Positions 1 through 6,840 of a stretch of DNA of 27,936 nucleotides are shown one piece after another (the stretch's first letter is position 1; each line of letters begins with the position of its first letter). A program made the position numbers and the translations under genes. The DNA is from Collinsella sp. (GTDB lineage: Bacteria; Actinomycetota; Coriobacteriia; Coriobacteriales; Coriobacteriaceae): NCBI GenBank assembly GCA_019414515.1, contig DXLX01000013.1, positions 1 to 27,936 of the forward strand, written 5' to 3'. Below the pieces are notes generated by a model, which was given only the letters and a program-made list of their open reading frames with translations, did not search any database and was not told the origin of the DNA.

Positions 1-677
1 AAGGAGGCGTGGCAACCGCTCTCGTAAGCTTGCTGTTTAATGATGAGCTTTGCCGTGGTGATGGCGTCGGACATGCTCAGGGCCTCGGCGTGGCGCAGGC
101 TCATGCCGTGCTGCGAGCGACCGGCGGCGTGGAAGGTGTACTCCACGGGCACGGACATCTTCTCGAGCGTGAGGACCGTGTTGCGGCGCAGGTCGCGGGC
201 GGCATCGCTCACCGAAAGATCGAAGTAGCCCACGTTGTCGAGCGGCTCGGGCGTGTGCTCGTCGGGGAAGTAGTAATACTCCAGCTCGGCACCAACGTTG
301 AGTAGGTAGCCGGCCTTCTCGGCCTTGTGGAACATGCGGCGCAGGGCATCGCGCGGGTCGCCGGCGAAGGGCTTGCAATCGGGGGTGCATACGTCGCAAA
401 ACACACGGGCGACGCCGTTGTGGCTCGGACGCCACGGCAAAATCTGGAAGGTCGAGGCATCAGGGAACGCCAGCATGTCGGCTTCCTCGGGCGTGGCAAA
501 GCCCTCGATGGCCGAGCCGTCAAAGCCAATGCCCTCCTCAAAAGCGACCTCGAGGTCCTCGGGGCTAATAGCAAAGTTTTTGAGGCGGCCGAGAATGTCG
601 ACAAACCACAGACGCACAAAGCGAATATCACGCTGTTCTACGGAGCGGAGTACGTAATCGATGTTCTGCTGGTTCAT
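1..677 (-). CDS. Glutamine synthetase-like protein (type I family), 3' end outside window
   Basis: The first 225 residues of a GlnA-family protein are visible; the C-terminal half lies beyond the window edge. The ATG at 677 follows a good AAAGGGGAG ribosome site. The N-terminal beta-grasp region has the family pattern FDGSAIEGF (residues 52-60) followed by EEADM and PDASTFQILPW. The start of the catalytic domain has GAELEYYYF, which keeps two metal-binding glutamates (E131, E133). The next conserved block, usually with HHE and QHE, reads FHAAGRSQHGM here. The two glutamates that normally complete the n1 metal site are therefore Ala184 and Gly191. Family membership is clear. Whether it makes glutamine or is a glutamate-amide ligase of other specificity cannot be told from this part. 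It stands apart from the pectin genes. Confidence 0.85.
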   Translation of the reverse strand, partial: MNQQNIDYVLRSVEQRDIRFVRLWFVDILGRLKNFAISPEDLEVAFEEGIGFDGSAIEGFATPEEADMLAFPDASTFQILPWRPSHNGVARVFCDVCTPDCKPFAGDPRDALRRMFHKAEKAGYLLNVGAELEYYYFPDEHTPEPLDNVGYFDLSVSDAARDLRRNTVLTLEKMSVPVEYTFHAAGRSQHGMSLRHAEALSMSDAITTAKLIIKQQAYESGCHAS

Positions 678-830
678 GTCGCTCCCCTTTCTTTCGGGCG
701 GGTTTCGACTGGTCTATATCGCAGATACTATCGCAGAAAAATGTTTCCGCAGGGTTAAAGCGTATCAAGCGCTCAAAAAACGTGCGCGCAGGCGGGTGCC
801 AAGCACGAACAGACCGACTCGGACGGGCGG

Positions 831-1853
831 CTAGCGTGAGGTCGAAGCGCGGTGTTCGATGTGGCCGGGGATCTCGATGTGCTTGGGAGCCAGCCTTGCG
901 GCCTCGCCCACCGTAGTGGTAACGACGTCGATGCGCTCGGACAGGCGCTCGACCACGCGCTCGGCAATGGTGAGGGTGTCCTGCGCGGCCGTGGTTACAC
1001 CGCCAAAGAGCACGTGGTTCCAGGGATAGTCGTCAAACGTTGCAATCTTGAGACCCGCCGGCAACGAAGGTCCCAACTGTGCCAGCGCCTCGGTCAGGCG
1101 CAGAAAGACCAGGCCGTTGACGGCAATGAGGCCGAGCTTTTTACCCGCATAGTCACGCATGGTCTCGTCCAAGCGGCCGATGCCCGCGGCGCCACCGTCG
1201 GCCAGGGTGACGACCTCGCCGGTCAGGCCGCGACGCGAGAGCTCGTCGGCAAAGGCCTCGGCGCGCTCGCGACGCACGGGGCTGTCGTCGCTTGCCTCGG
1301 TGAGCAGGCACAGGTGCTCGCTGCCCACGGCGACCAAGGCGTCTACCAGGCCGGCGACCAACTCGCGGTTGTTAGAGGTCACCAAGTCGATACCGCCGTC
1401 GGCAACATCGCGGTCGAGCAGCACGACGGGCAGGCGTCCCGCTGCCGCGGCGATCGCCTCGTCATTGCCTCCGCAGGTGTTGACGACCAGGCCGTCCACG
1501 CCGGCATCGATAAGCCTGATGAGCGACTTCGCTTCCTTTGCGGGGTCGTTGCCGCTAATGGCCGTCATGAGCGAGCAGCCGCGCGCGGCGGCGCTGGCGG
1601 AAAGCCCTTCGAGCATGGCGCTGGAGAACGGGTTGGCGATGTCGGCTAGGATCACACCGATGAGGTTGGTGCGCGAGCTGCGCAGATTGCGCGCGGCGGC
1701 ACGTGGACGATAGCCGGTGCGCTCGATAACTGCCGCGATGCGAGCACGGGTTTCCTCGGTCATCTGCCCGGGGCGGTTGTTGAGGTAGCGCGAGACCGTG
1801 GCCGGACTCACGCCCGCCTCGGCGGCAATATCCTTGATTCTCATCTGCGCCAT
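831..1853 (-). CDS. LacI-family transcriptional regulator (likely regulator of kdgK)
   Basis: A protein of 340 residues, the usual length for the family. Residues 5-25 form the helix-turn-helix (IKDIAAEAGVSPATVSRYLN), followed by a hinge helix near residues 52-62 (AAARNLRSS). A periplasmic-binding-protein-like sensor domain follows, with typical segments IGVILADIANPFSSAML and FDDYPW. The ATG at 1853 was chosen because GGGGTG lies 6 bases upstream and the HTH begins at residue 5; an in-frame ATG at 1844 is a close alternative. The gene is divergent from kdgK, with a 233-bp spacer holding two copies of a CCGATTTCG operator-like sequence. Control of kdgK and of itself is therefore the simplest inference. 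The inducer is unknown; KDG or a uronate is plausible. Confidence 0.9.
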   Translation of the reverse strand: MAQMRIKDIAAEAGVSPATVSRYLNNRPGQMTEETRARIAAVIERTGYRPRAAARNLRSSRTNLIGVILADIANPFSSAMLEGLSASAAARGCSLMTAISGNDPAKEAKSLIRLIDAGVDGLVVNTCGGNDEAIAAAAGRLPVVLLDRDVADGGIDLVTSNNRELVAGLVDALVAVGSEHLCLLTEASDDSPVRRERAEAFADELSRRGLTGEVVTLADGGAAGIGRLDETMRDYAGKKLGLIAVNGLVFLRLTEALAQLGPSLPAGLKIATFDDYPWNHVLFGGVTTAAQDTLTIAERVVERLSERIDVVTTTVGEAARLAPKHIEIPGHIEHRASTSR

Positions 1854-1916
1854 AGCGCACCCCGTTTCCCAACTGTCGGCATTCTGAGCCATTTTAGGCA
1901 TTTTTAAAAATCTCGG

Positions 1917-1981
1917 TTGCAAAACGCTGTAGGTGAGTATACTACAACTCGAAACGAAACCGATTTCGTAAACCGATTTCG
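1917..1981 (+). promoter_or_regulatory. kdgK promoter with two LacI-type operator copies
   Basis: A -35-like TTGCAA (1917-1922) and a -10 TATACT (1938-1943) are separated by a short 15-bp spacer. Just downstream is the imperfect palindrome GAAACCGATTTC (1956-1967). A second copy, TAAACCGATTTC (1969-1980), starts 13 bp after the first. The shared core CCGATTTCG recurs at 1960-1968 and 1973-1981. Operators placed at or just after the start of transcription fit repression by the divergent LacI protein. The TATACT overlaps a TATACT on the other strand (1936-1941), so the two divergent promoters may overlap. Confidence 0.6.
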
Positions 1982-1985
1982 GCAA

Positions 1986-2043
1986 GCGTTGGCACGGAGG
2001 TGCAAAGATGCACCCTACCGTCTTGGCACCTCCGTGCCAACGC
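1986..2043 (+). promoter_or_regulatory. kdgK leader: 18-bp perfect inverted repeat with a competing inner hairpin
   Basis: Bases 1986-2003 and 2026-2043 are perfect reverse complements (18 bp, 22-base loop). The left arm ends in GGAGGTGC, a strong Shine-Dalgarno-like sequence. Within the loop side, GGTGCA (1999-2004) can instead pair with TGCACC (2009-2014). Two mutually exclusive stems are thus possible. The large stem would hide the ribosome site of the small ORF that begins at 2008. No known riboswitch class is recognised. Confidence 0.6.
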
Positions 2044-2094
2044 CATATCAAAGGTGTACGCACGAGCAAGAAGGAGCTGCGCGACCATGGGTAA
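2008..2094 (+). CDS. Possible 28-residue leader ORF overlapping the kdgK start
   Basis: ATG at 2008 lies 5-6 bases after GGAGGTG (1996-2002) and opens a 28-codon frame that ends at TAA 2092-2094. The stop overlaps the kdgK ATG (2087-2089) in a different frame, as ATGGGTAA, an arrangement typical of translational coupling. The peptide begins MHPTVLAPPC and is Lys/Arg-rich toward its end. The right arm of the leader inverted repeat lies inside this ORF, so its translation would open the stem. Nothing resembles a known protein. Expression is an inference from the ribosome site and spacing alone. Confidence 0.35.
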   Translation: MHPTVLAPPCQRHIKGVRTSKKELRDHG

Positions 2095-3121
2095 AACGGT
2101 TCTTACCTTCGGCGAGATCATGATGAGGCTCTCGCCCAAAGACCATCTGCGCATTGAGCAGGCGACCGAGTTTGATGTCCGCTACGGCGGCGCCGAGGCC
2201 AACACCGCGCTTTCCCTGGCCTATCAGGGCGACAAAGCCGCTTACATCTCCGTTGTCCCGGCCAACCGTCTGGGCGAGTGCGCCCTGCGTTCGCTCAAGG
2301 TTTACGACGTTGACACCACGCGCGTTGTGCGTCAGGGCGACCGTCTTGGCTCCTATGTGTTTGAGGTTGGTGCCTCGCAGCGCGGCAACGGCTGCGTCTA
2401 CGACCGCAAGTATTCCGCCATCAACATGGCCAAGCGCGACGTCTTTGATTGGGACGAAATCCTCAAGGGCGTCGATGTCTTCTACTTCTCTGGCGTGACG
2501 CCCGCCGTGTCCGACGAGATGGCCGCTGCCTGCAAGGATGCCCTCACCGCTTGCCGCGCCAAGGGCATCACCACCGTGTGCGACGTGAACTATCGCGGCA
2601 AGATGTGGTCGCCCGAGAAGTCGCAGGCCACCATGAAGGAACTCCTGCCGCTCGTCGACATCTGCATCGCCAACGACGAGGACGCGCCTGCCGGCCTTGG
2701 TATGACCTGCGTCTCCGGCTCCCTTGCCCACGGAATCGAGGAGCGCGACACCTACGTCGAGATGGCCCGTCAGATCTGCGCCGAGTACGGTTGCAAGAAG
2801 GTCGCCTCGGTCGTCCGCAACATCTCCTGCGTCGAGCGCTCCATCTGGATGGGCATGCTCTTTGACGCCGAGAGCGGCGAGCACTGGTTCTCCCCTGCTC
2901 ACGACGTGCATGTGCTCGAGGGCGTTGCCGCCGGCGACGCTTTCAACGCCGGCCTCGTCCATGCCCTCATCAACGACTTTGACCCGCAGGACGCCGTCAA
3001 CTACGCGATTGCGGCCTCGATCCTCAAGCTCACCATCAAGGGCGATTCCAACTTGGTGACCGCAGACGAGATCGTAGCCGTCGCCAACGCCGCCGACGGT
3101 GGCACTCGCGTTGCGCGCTAA
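2087..3121 (+). CDS. kdgK: 2-keto-3-deoxygluconate kinase (PfkB family)
   Basis: A cytoplasmic ribokinase-fold sugar kinase of 344 residues, expected to phosphorylate KDG to KDPG with ATP. The N-terminal part has FGEIMMRLSP (8-17) and the substrate-side VRYGGAEANTA (31-41). DVNYRGKMWS (166-175) is the DxNxR-type segment common in KdgK proteins. The PfkB C-terminal signature is GVAAGDAFNAGL (279-290) with catalytic base Asp284; it has Ala where most members have Thr-Gly. The ATG at 2087 has AAGGAG at 2071-2076. Position before the KDPG aldolase fixes the assignment better than sequence alone, because PfkB members vary in substrate. Expected regulation is by the divergent LacI protein plus the structured leader. 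Confidence 0.88.
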   Translation: MGKTVLTFGEIMMRLSPKDHLRIEQATEFDVRYGGAEANTALSLAYQGDKAAYISVVPANRLGECALRSLKVYDVDTTRVVRQGDRLGSYVFEVGASQRGNGCVYDRKYSAINMAKRDVFDWDEILKGVDVFYFSGVTPAVSDEMAAACKDALTACRAKGITTVCDVNYRGKMWSPEKSQATMKELLPLVDICIANDEDAPAGLGMTCVSGSLAHGIEERDTYVEMARQICAEYGCKKVASVVRNISCVERSIWMGMLFDAESGEHWFSPAHDVHVLEGVAAGDAFNAGLVHALINDFDPQDAVNYAIAASILKLTIKGDSNLVTADEIVAVANAADGGTRVAR

Positions 3122-3135
3122 GCCGTCTCCATTCC

Positions 3136-3324
3136 GCGGGCCGCAGCTTTCCATACCCATACCCCTGCGGCCCGCTCCCCGATCTTTCCGGTCGGGCAAA
3201 ACCACCAGTCCCATTCCGGTTTTGCCCGGCATTCCCTATACGACTGGTCGCGCAGCCGGTTTTGGAATTGCTTGAACCCCAAGCAGTGCCTCCGATAACC
3301 AATCCAAAACCGGCTCTTGACCAG
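3136..3324. repeat. Three successive inverted repeats between kdgK and eda
   Basis: The 253-bp gap holds three separate hairpin-forming units. The first has perfect 11-bp arms GCGGGCCGCAG (3136-3146) and its complement (3165-3175). The second has 11-bp arms CGGGCAAAACC (3193-3203) and 3218-3228. The third spans 3244-3324, with arms built from CTGGTC and AGCCGGTTTTGGA, mispaired in between. None is followed by a clear run of T, so they are not standard terminators. They may be processing or stabilising structures or short mobile-type repeats. Confidence 0.65.
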
Positions 3325-3374
3325 CACATTTAGCAATCATGCGCCCGTGCGCGCCTCACATCGAAAGGAACACC

Positions 3375-4016
3375 ATGTTCGATCAGTTCTACACCACGCT
3401 TGAATCCCTGGGCATCGTGCCTGTCGTCGTGCTCGACAAGGTCGAGGACGCCGCTCCGCTCGCTCACGCCCTTATGGCAGCTGGTATGAAGTCCGCCGAG
3501 GTCACCTTCCGTACCGCCTGCGCCGCCGAGTGCATCACCGCTATGGCCACCGCCGAGCCCGAGATGTGCGTTGGCGCCGGCACCGTCCTGACCGTCGAGC
3601 AGGTTGAGCAGGCCCGCGCCGCCGGTGCCAAGTTCATCGTCTCCCCGGGTTACAACGAGGACGTCGTGAAGCACTGCATCGACATCGACCTGCCCGTGCT
3701 GCCCGGCACCGTGACCCCCTCCGAGGTCACCGCCGCCGAGAACCTCGGCCTCAAGGTCACCAAGTTCTTCCCCGCGGCCCAGTATGGCGGCCTCAACACC
3801 ATCAAGGCCCTCGCCGCTCCGTTTGTCGGCCATCGCTTTATGCCCACCGGCGGCGTGAGCACCGCCAACGTCGAGGAGTACCTGAGCTCCAGCGCCATCA
3901 TCGCCTGCGGTGGCACCTGGATGGTCAAGCCGGCCCTGTTCGCCGACGGCGACTTCTCCAAGGTCGAGCAGATCGCCCGCGAGGCCATGGACGTCGTCAA
4001 GAAGGTCCGCGGCTAG
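3375..4016 (+). CDS. eda: 2-dehydro-3-deoxyphosphogluconate (KDPG) aldolase
   Basis: A class I aldolase of 213 residues, the usual family length, that splits KDPG into pyruvate and glyceraldehyde 3-phosphate. Visible landmarks are GIVPVVVLDK (13-22), the active-site strand AEVTFRT (41-47, with Glu42), GAGTVLT (68-73), and the Schiff-base lysine Lys130 in LKVTKFFPA. The phosphate-binding end has MPTGGVSTANVEEYL. The ATG at 3375 follows AAAGGAAC, and a strong terminator lies just behind the stop. It completes KDG breakdown with kdgK and serves both the galacturonate and the unsaturated-uronate branches. Family and reaction are secure; the related aldolase for KDPGal cannot be fully excluded. 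Confidence 0.93.
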   Translation: MFDQFYTTLESLGIVPVVVLDKVEDAAPLAHALMAAGMKSAEVTFRTACAAECITAMATAEPEMCVGAGTVLTVEQVEQARAAGAKFIVSPGYNEDVVKHCIDIDLPVLPGTVTPSEVTAAENLGLKVTKFFPAAQYGGLNTIKALAAPFVGHRFMPTGGVSTANVEEYLSSSAIIACGGTWMVKPALFADGDFSKVEQIAREAMDVVKKVRG

Positions 4017-4033
4017 GTTTAGCTCTCTATCGT

Positions 4034-4071
4034 GAAAGGGGGCGTGCCCTAGACCTCGCCCCCTTTCTTTT
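4034..4071 (+). terminator. Rho-independent terminator after eda
   Basis: Perfect 11-bp stem GAAAGGGGGCG (4034-4044) with CGCCCCCTTTC (4057-4067), followed by TTTT. It lies 17 bases after the eda stop. Confidence 0.9.
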
Positions 4072-4172
4072 AAAGCGGCTCGGAAGCGCGCCGTTTCCGT
4101 CACGAACAAGAACCAAAACCGTCTTGTATGCTGATAGAACGTGACGGAAGCGACACGCCCCCGAGCCGCTTT
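4072..4172. repeat. Long imperfect inverted repeat (101 bp)
   Basis: The outer arms AAAGCGGCTCGG (4072-4083) and 4161-4172 are exact complements. Inner arms ending in TTCCGTCACG (4095-4104) pair with CGTGACGGAA (4140-4149). It starts at the end of the eda terminator. The 392-bp space between eda and the converging gntR gene contains the terminator, this element and two further hairpins, and no gene. Confidence 0.6.
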
Positions 4173-4234
4173 GCCTACTCGGCTGGCAACCGCGCCCAGT
4201 TGAGCCACATCGACAAAAACCGAGCCATCAAAAC

Positions 4235-4301
4235 AGCTGCGGCGCCGTCTGGAGGAATGGACCCTTGCTTCCGGTCTTTTCCTCCAAGCGGCGCCGCAGC
4301 T
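4235..4301. repeat. Inverted repeat with 13-bp GC-rich perfect arms
   Basis: AGCTGCGGCGCCG (4235-4247) pairs exactly with 4289-4301. The stem continues inward, imperfectly, with GGAGGA against TCCTCC. It lies between the converging eda and gntR genes, beside two other hairpin elements. Confidence 0.6.
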
Positions 4302-4326
4302 TTGTGCCCCGGTTACGCCCCAACGC

Positions 4327-4393
4327 AGTTGCGGTGAAATAGGGACTGTTTGCGCCACCTAGGCCGCAAAACAGTCCCTATTTCACCGCAACT
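4327..4393. repeat. Dispersed hairpin repeat, copy A
   Basis: Perfect 25-bp arms (4327-4351 and 4369-4393) beginning AGTTGCGGTGAAATAGGGAC, around a loop of 17 bases. Three other copies with the same ends occur at 5174, 8190 and 11127. This copy begins 16 bases past the gntR stop codon on that gene's strand but has no T-run. Confidence 0.85.
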
Positions 4394-4408
4394 TTATATG
4401 GGGATTGA

Positions 4409-5101
4409 TTAGATGAACGAGTCTTTGGACAGCTCAAAATAGTCGGGATGCACGGCGATAACCGGGCCCTGCTCCTCGGGCATCAGGTGCAAGTGCGTCT
4501 CTGCCAGATAGCTCGCCGTGTCGGTATCGCCCCTCTTAATGGCCTCGAGAATCCGGCGATGCTGCCGACGAATCGGCTCCCAATCCAGATCCTGCGACAC
4601 CATGCGCAACCAGTTGTATCGCTCAAAATGCGTGTTGATGCTCTTCATCCAATCCCACAACATGTGACGACCAGCAATCTCAAAACATGTCTCATGGAAC
4701 AGGTTATCCAGGTCAAAGAAGCGGCGCGTTTCGCCATGGTCGAGCGACTCGGACTCGGTAAGAATCTGCTCAAGCCGCTGCTTTTGCTCGGGCGTGGCGG
4801 CCGAACAGCATTTAATAAGCACGCTTCTCTCGAGCTTCTCGCGCAAAAAGCAGGCGTTCTCGGCGCGCTCCATGCTGATTTTCGAGACATAGGTGCCGCT
4901 TTTGGGACGCGTTTCCACCAGCTCCTGCTCGCGCAGACGCACAAAGGACTCGCGAATGGGTGTGCGCCCGATTCCCGTCTCTTTTTCCAGACCAATCGCC
5001 GAAAGGCGCGTGCCGGGCTTGAGCTCGGCATAGATGATCTTGGAGCGCAATGCGTTGTACGCCTGGTCTTGCAGGCTCTGATAATGCTGATGCTGTTCCA
5101 T
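4409..5101 (-). CDS. GntR-family regulator, FadR/FCD type
   Basis: A DNA-binding regulator of 230 residues from the chosen start. Residues 10-75 form the winged helix-turn-helix, with LKPGTRLS, IGLEKETGIGRTPIRESFVRL and SGTYV. The remainder is an all-helical FCD ligand domain with the usual acidic and histidine residues (FDLDNLFHETCFE; RQHRRILEAI; AETHLHLM) that bind a metal and a small acid. FCD regulators commonly sense sugar acids, which fits this neighbourhood. The start at 5101 follows GAGGG at close spacing; an upstream in-frame ATG at 5143 would add 14 residues but has no ribosome site. It converges on eda and is flanked by dispersed hairpin copies A and B. Its target genes are not evident. 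Confidence 0.85.
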   Translation of the reverse strand: MEQHQHYQSLQDQAYNALRSKIIYAELKPGTRLSAIGLEKETGIGRTPIRESFVRLREQELVETRPKSGTYVSKISMERAENACFLREKLERSVLIKCCSAATPEQKQRLEQILTESESLDHGETRRFFDLDNLFHETCFEIAGRHMLWDWMKSINTHFERYNWLRMVSQDLDWEPIRRQHRRILEAIKRGDTDTASYLAETHLHLMPEEQGPVIAVHPDYFELSKDSFI

Positions 5102-5173
5102 AAAGCCCTCGGATGAAGCCCACGGTTTGTCGAATACCACCATGCAATACTATCGCATCCCCCGCCCCCTCAT

Positions 5174-5242
5174 AAGTTGCGGTGGAATAGTTCCTGTTCA
5201 AGGCCTTCAGCAGCAAAAACAGGAACTATTCCACCGCAACTT
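5174..5242. repeat. Dispersed hairpin repeat, copy B
   Basis: Perfect 25-bp arms (5174-5198 and 5218-5242) starting AAGTTGCGGTGGAATAG, with the same ends as copies A, C and D. The inner part of both arms differs from copy A in step (TTCCTG against AGGGACTG), so pairing is kept while sequence changes. Confidence 0.85.
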
Positions 5243-5300
5243 CCAACAGTCTTTTTGGGACGTGGCTTTTTTGGCTACCCTGAGCCGCAGGTCGGCCCCT

Positions 5301-5464
5301 TGCCACAAAAGGGGCCCATCTACTACGTTAACGCGGAGAGCCCAGACCATGCTGAAAAGTGCGAAAACAAAACCGCAGGTAGACAGCTTGTCGATTTTCG
5401 AAAAAGCCGGCTATGGTTGACCTCTGCGGCTTAAACGTAGTAGATAGGCCCTATTCGTGGCACA
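5301..5464. repeat. MITE-like element with about 40-bp imperfect terminal inverted repeats
   Basis: The left arm 5301-5338 and right arm 5424-5464 are reverse complements over most of their length. They share TGCCAC, then GGGCC and a continuous ATCTACTACGTT, then a GCGG/GCCGCAG end. The 85-bp interior contains smaller pairing segments and no open frame. The gap 5102-5651 has no gene; it holds copy B of the dispersed hairpin, this element, and the phased CTATA repeats before the ATPase gene. Confidence 0.6.
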
Positions 5465-5585
5465 GCACTACTCCATCCCAAATTGGCACCCTGAGCCCTC
5501 GTGAGTTGCCAACAAGCTGTTCGCCCAGCGCTTTATCCGCGCGGCATTCGGGAAATAGCACCACCGTAAGAACCCGCAAACAGCG

Positions 5586-5630
5586 CTATACGTTGCTATA
5601 TCTCACTATACTTTGCTATATCTTGCTATA
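5586..5630 (+). repeat. Five CTATA iterons at exact 10-bp spacing upstream of the ATPase gene
   Basis: CTATA occurs at 5586, 5596, 5606, 5616 and 5626, each exactly 10 bp apart. The best-matching units read TTGCTATATC or TTGCTATACT-like. The array ends 21 bp before the ATPase ATG and covers the place where its promoter should lie (TATACT at 5607-5612). Helically phased units on one face of the DNA fit cooperative protein binding, possibly by the gene's own winged-helix product. Confidence 0.75.
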
Positions 5631-5651
5631 TCTTGAGCAAAGGTGGCTCAC

Positions 5652-6743
5652 ATGCAAACAAACCCTTTTAAGCCCACAGCAGGTAAAACACCTCCCACGA
5701 TTATCGGCCGCGAAGATGTACTCGAAGAATTCAATGAGGGCCTCGTCAACGGGCCTGGTGCCCCGGGGCGCCTAATGCGCATAGCCGGCGTCCGTGGAAC
5801 GGGCAAGACGGTCCTCCTTGACGAGTGCTCACGTTTGGCGCAAAGCCGTGGCTGGACGGTCATAAAAGAGGTCGCAACCGAGGGACTTTGCCAGCGCATT
5901 CTCGAACAGCTGCAGCCCAAATTCCAGGCCAAACACGCCAGATTTGAGCCCACCGTAGCTGGCATATCCATCGGCAGCATAGATATTGAGCGAATCGGCC
6001 CATCGCTACGCGACGCCATGAGACAGACAATATCCAAGAATGGAAATGGCCTGCTCATCACTCTCGACGAGATTCAAGACGCAGAGCTCGATGAGGTCCG
6101 AACGCTCTCCATTGCGATTCAGCAGGTTATCGGCGAAGACCTTGATATCGCCTTTGTTTTTGCTGGGCTGCCTTCGATGATTGAAAGCATCATCAACGGA
6201 AAGACACTTGCGTTTTTGCGCCGTGCCCTCCCCTTTGACCTGAAGGCTGTGGCAGTAACCGAAGTGTCGTACTCCCTCGAGGAAACCATTGAAGCGTCTG
6301 GCATGGAGTTGCAGCCAGGTATTGCCGGCCAACTTGCCGAGGCAACGCAAGGCTATCCTTTCATGATCCAACTCGTTGGATACTACGCATGGCAGTTGGC
6401 AAGACGCGCACATACAGCGATTATTGGAGAAGAAGAAGCCGAGCGTGGCATTGCAACGGCACGCGAACGCTTCTGCGGCATGGTGATTGAGCCCGCGCTG
6501 CAGCGCATTCCGCCCACGTGCATCGCTTATCTGCTGAGCATGGCGTCTTTGGGGCAGACGAGCTCGACCAGCATGGTTGCCGATGCCCTAAACAAAACGC
6601 CTCAACAGGTGAGCTCCGTCCGCAGCCGCCTGTTAAGAGAATCGATTATCGAGGCTCCTTCGTACGGCAAGGTCTCATTTGCCATCCCCTACATGCGCGA
6701 CTACCTCTACGAACACAAAGCCGAACTGGAAGTTGAACTGTAG
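5652..6743 (+). CDS. AAA-type ATPase with C-terminal winged helix (ORC/AAA_16-like), function unknown
   Basis: 363 residues. Residues 18-30 (IIGREDVLEEFNE) are the usual lead-in of AAA_16/ORC-like ATPases. Walker A is GVRGTGKT (46-53), Walker B is LLITLDEIQ (134-142), a sensor-like FVFAGLP is at 169-174, and RR at 190-191 could be the arginine finger. The last 80 residues look like a winged-helix domain (STSMVADALNKTPQQVSSVRSRL). There is no signal peptide or membrane segment. The ATG at 5652 follows AGGTGG (5641-5646). Its codons are visibly less GC-rich than those of the pectin genes. It is flanked by hairpin elements and a gene fragment, which suggests an acquired insert. Phased repeats sit in its promoter. 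Relatives occur as orphan ATPases of unknown role. Confidence 0.8.
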   Translation: MQTNPFKPTAGKTPPTIIGREDVLEEFNEGLVNGPGAPGRLMRIAGVRGTGKTVLLDECSRLAQSRGWTVIKEVATEGLCQRILEQLQPKFQAKHARFEPTVAGISIGSIDIERIGPSLRDAMRQTISKNGNGLLITLDEIQDAELDEVRTLSIAIQQVIGEDLDIAFVFAGLPSMIESIINGKTLAFLRRALPFDLKAVAVTEVSYSLEETIEASGMELQPGIAGQLAEATQGYPFMIQLVGYYAWQLARRAHTAIIGEEEAERGIATARERFCGMVIEPALQRIPPTCIAYLLSMASLGQTSSTSMVADALNKTPQQVSSVRSRLLRESIIEAPSYGKVSFAIPYMRDYLYEHKAELEVEL

Positions 6744-6767
6744 AAACGGCAACTGCTCTGCAAGACG

Positions 6768-6790
6768 AAAACCGTTTTCATACGGTTTTT
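6768..6790 (+). terminator. Probable terminator after the ATPase gene
   Basis: AAAACCGT (6768-6775) pairs with ACGGTTTT (6782-6789) and the right arm runs into TTTTT. It lies 25 bases after the ATPase stop. Confidence 0.65.
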
Positions 6791-6840
6791 GTACCAGACG
6801 CAACACGCTTTCGTCCGGCGATGCGTCTGCAATCCAAACG

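Noticed and set aside
1986..2043. The kdgK leader as a known riboswitch or T-box
   Set aside because: No conserved core of a recognised class is visible; the structure is a simple long stem with a competing short one.
2048..3232. Long minus-strand frame opposite kdgK
   Set aside because: It is a mirror of the codon bias of kdgK. The plus-strand frame has complete PfkB motifs and a good ribosome site.
4409..5143. Longer GntR protein starting at 5143
   Set aside because: The extra 14 residues have no family match and the ATG lacks a ribosome site; the start at 5101 has GAGGG just upstream.
5586..5630. The phased CTATA array as a CRISPR array
   Set aside because: Units are 10 bp with no spacer variation of CRISPR size and there are no cas genes nearby.
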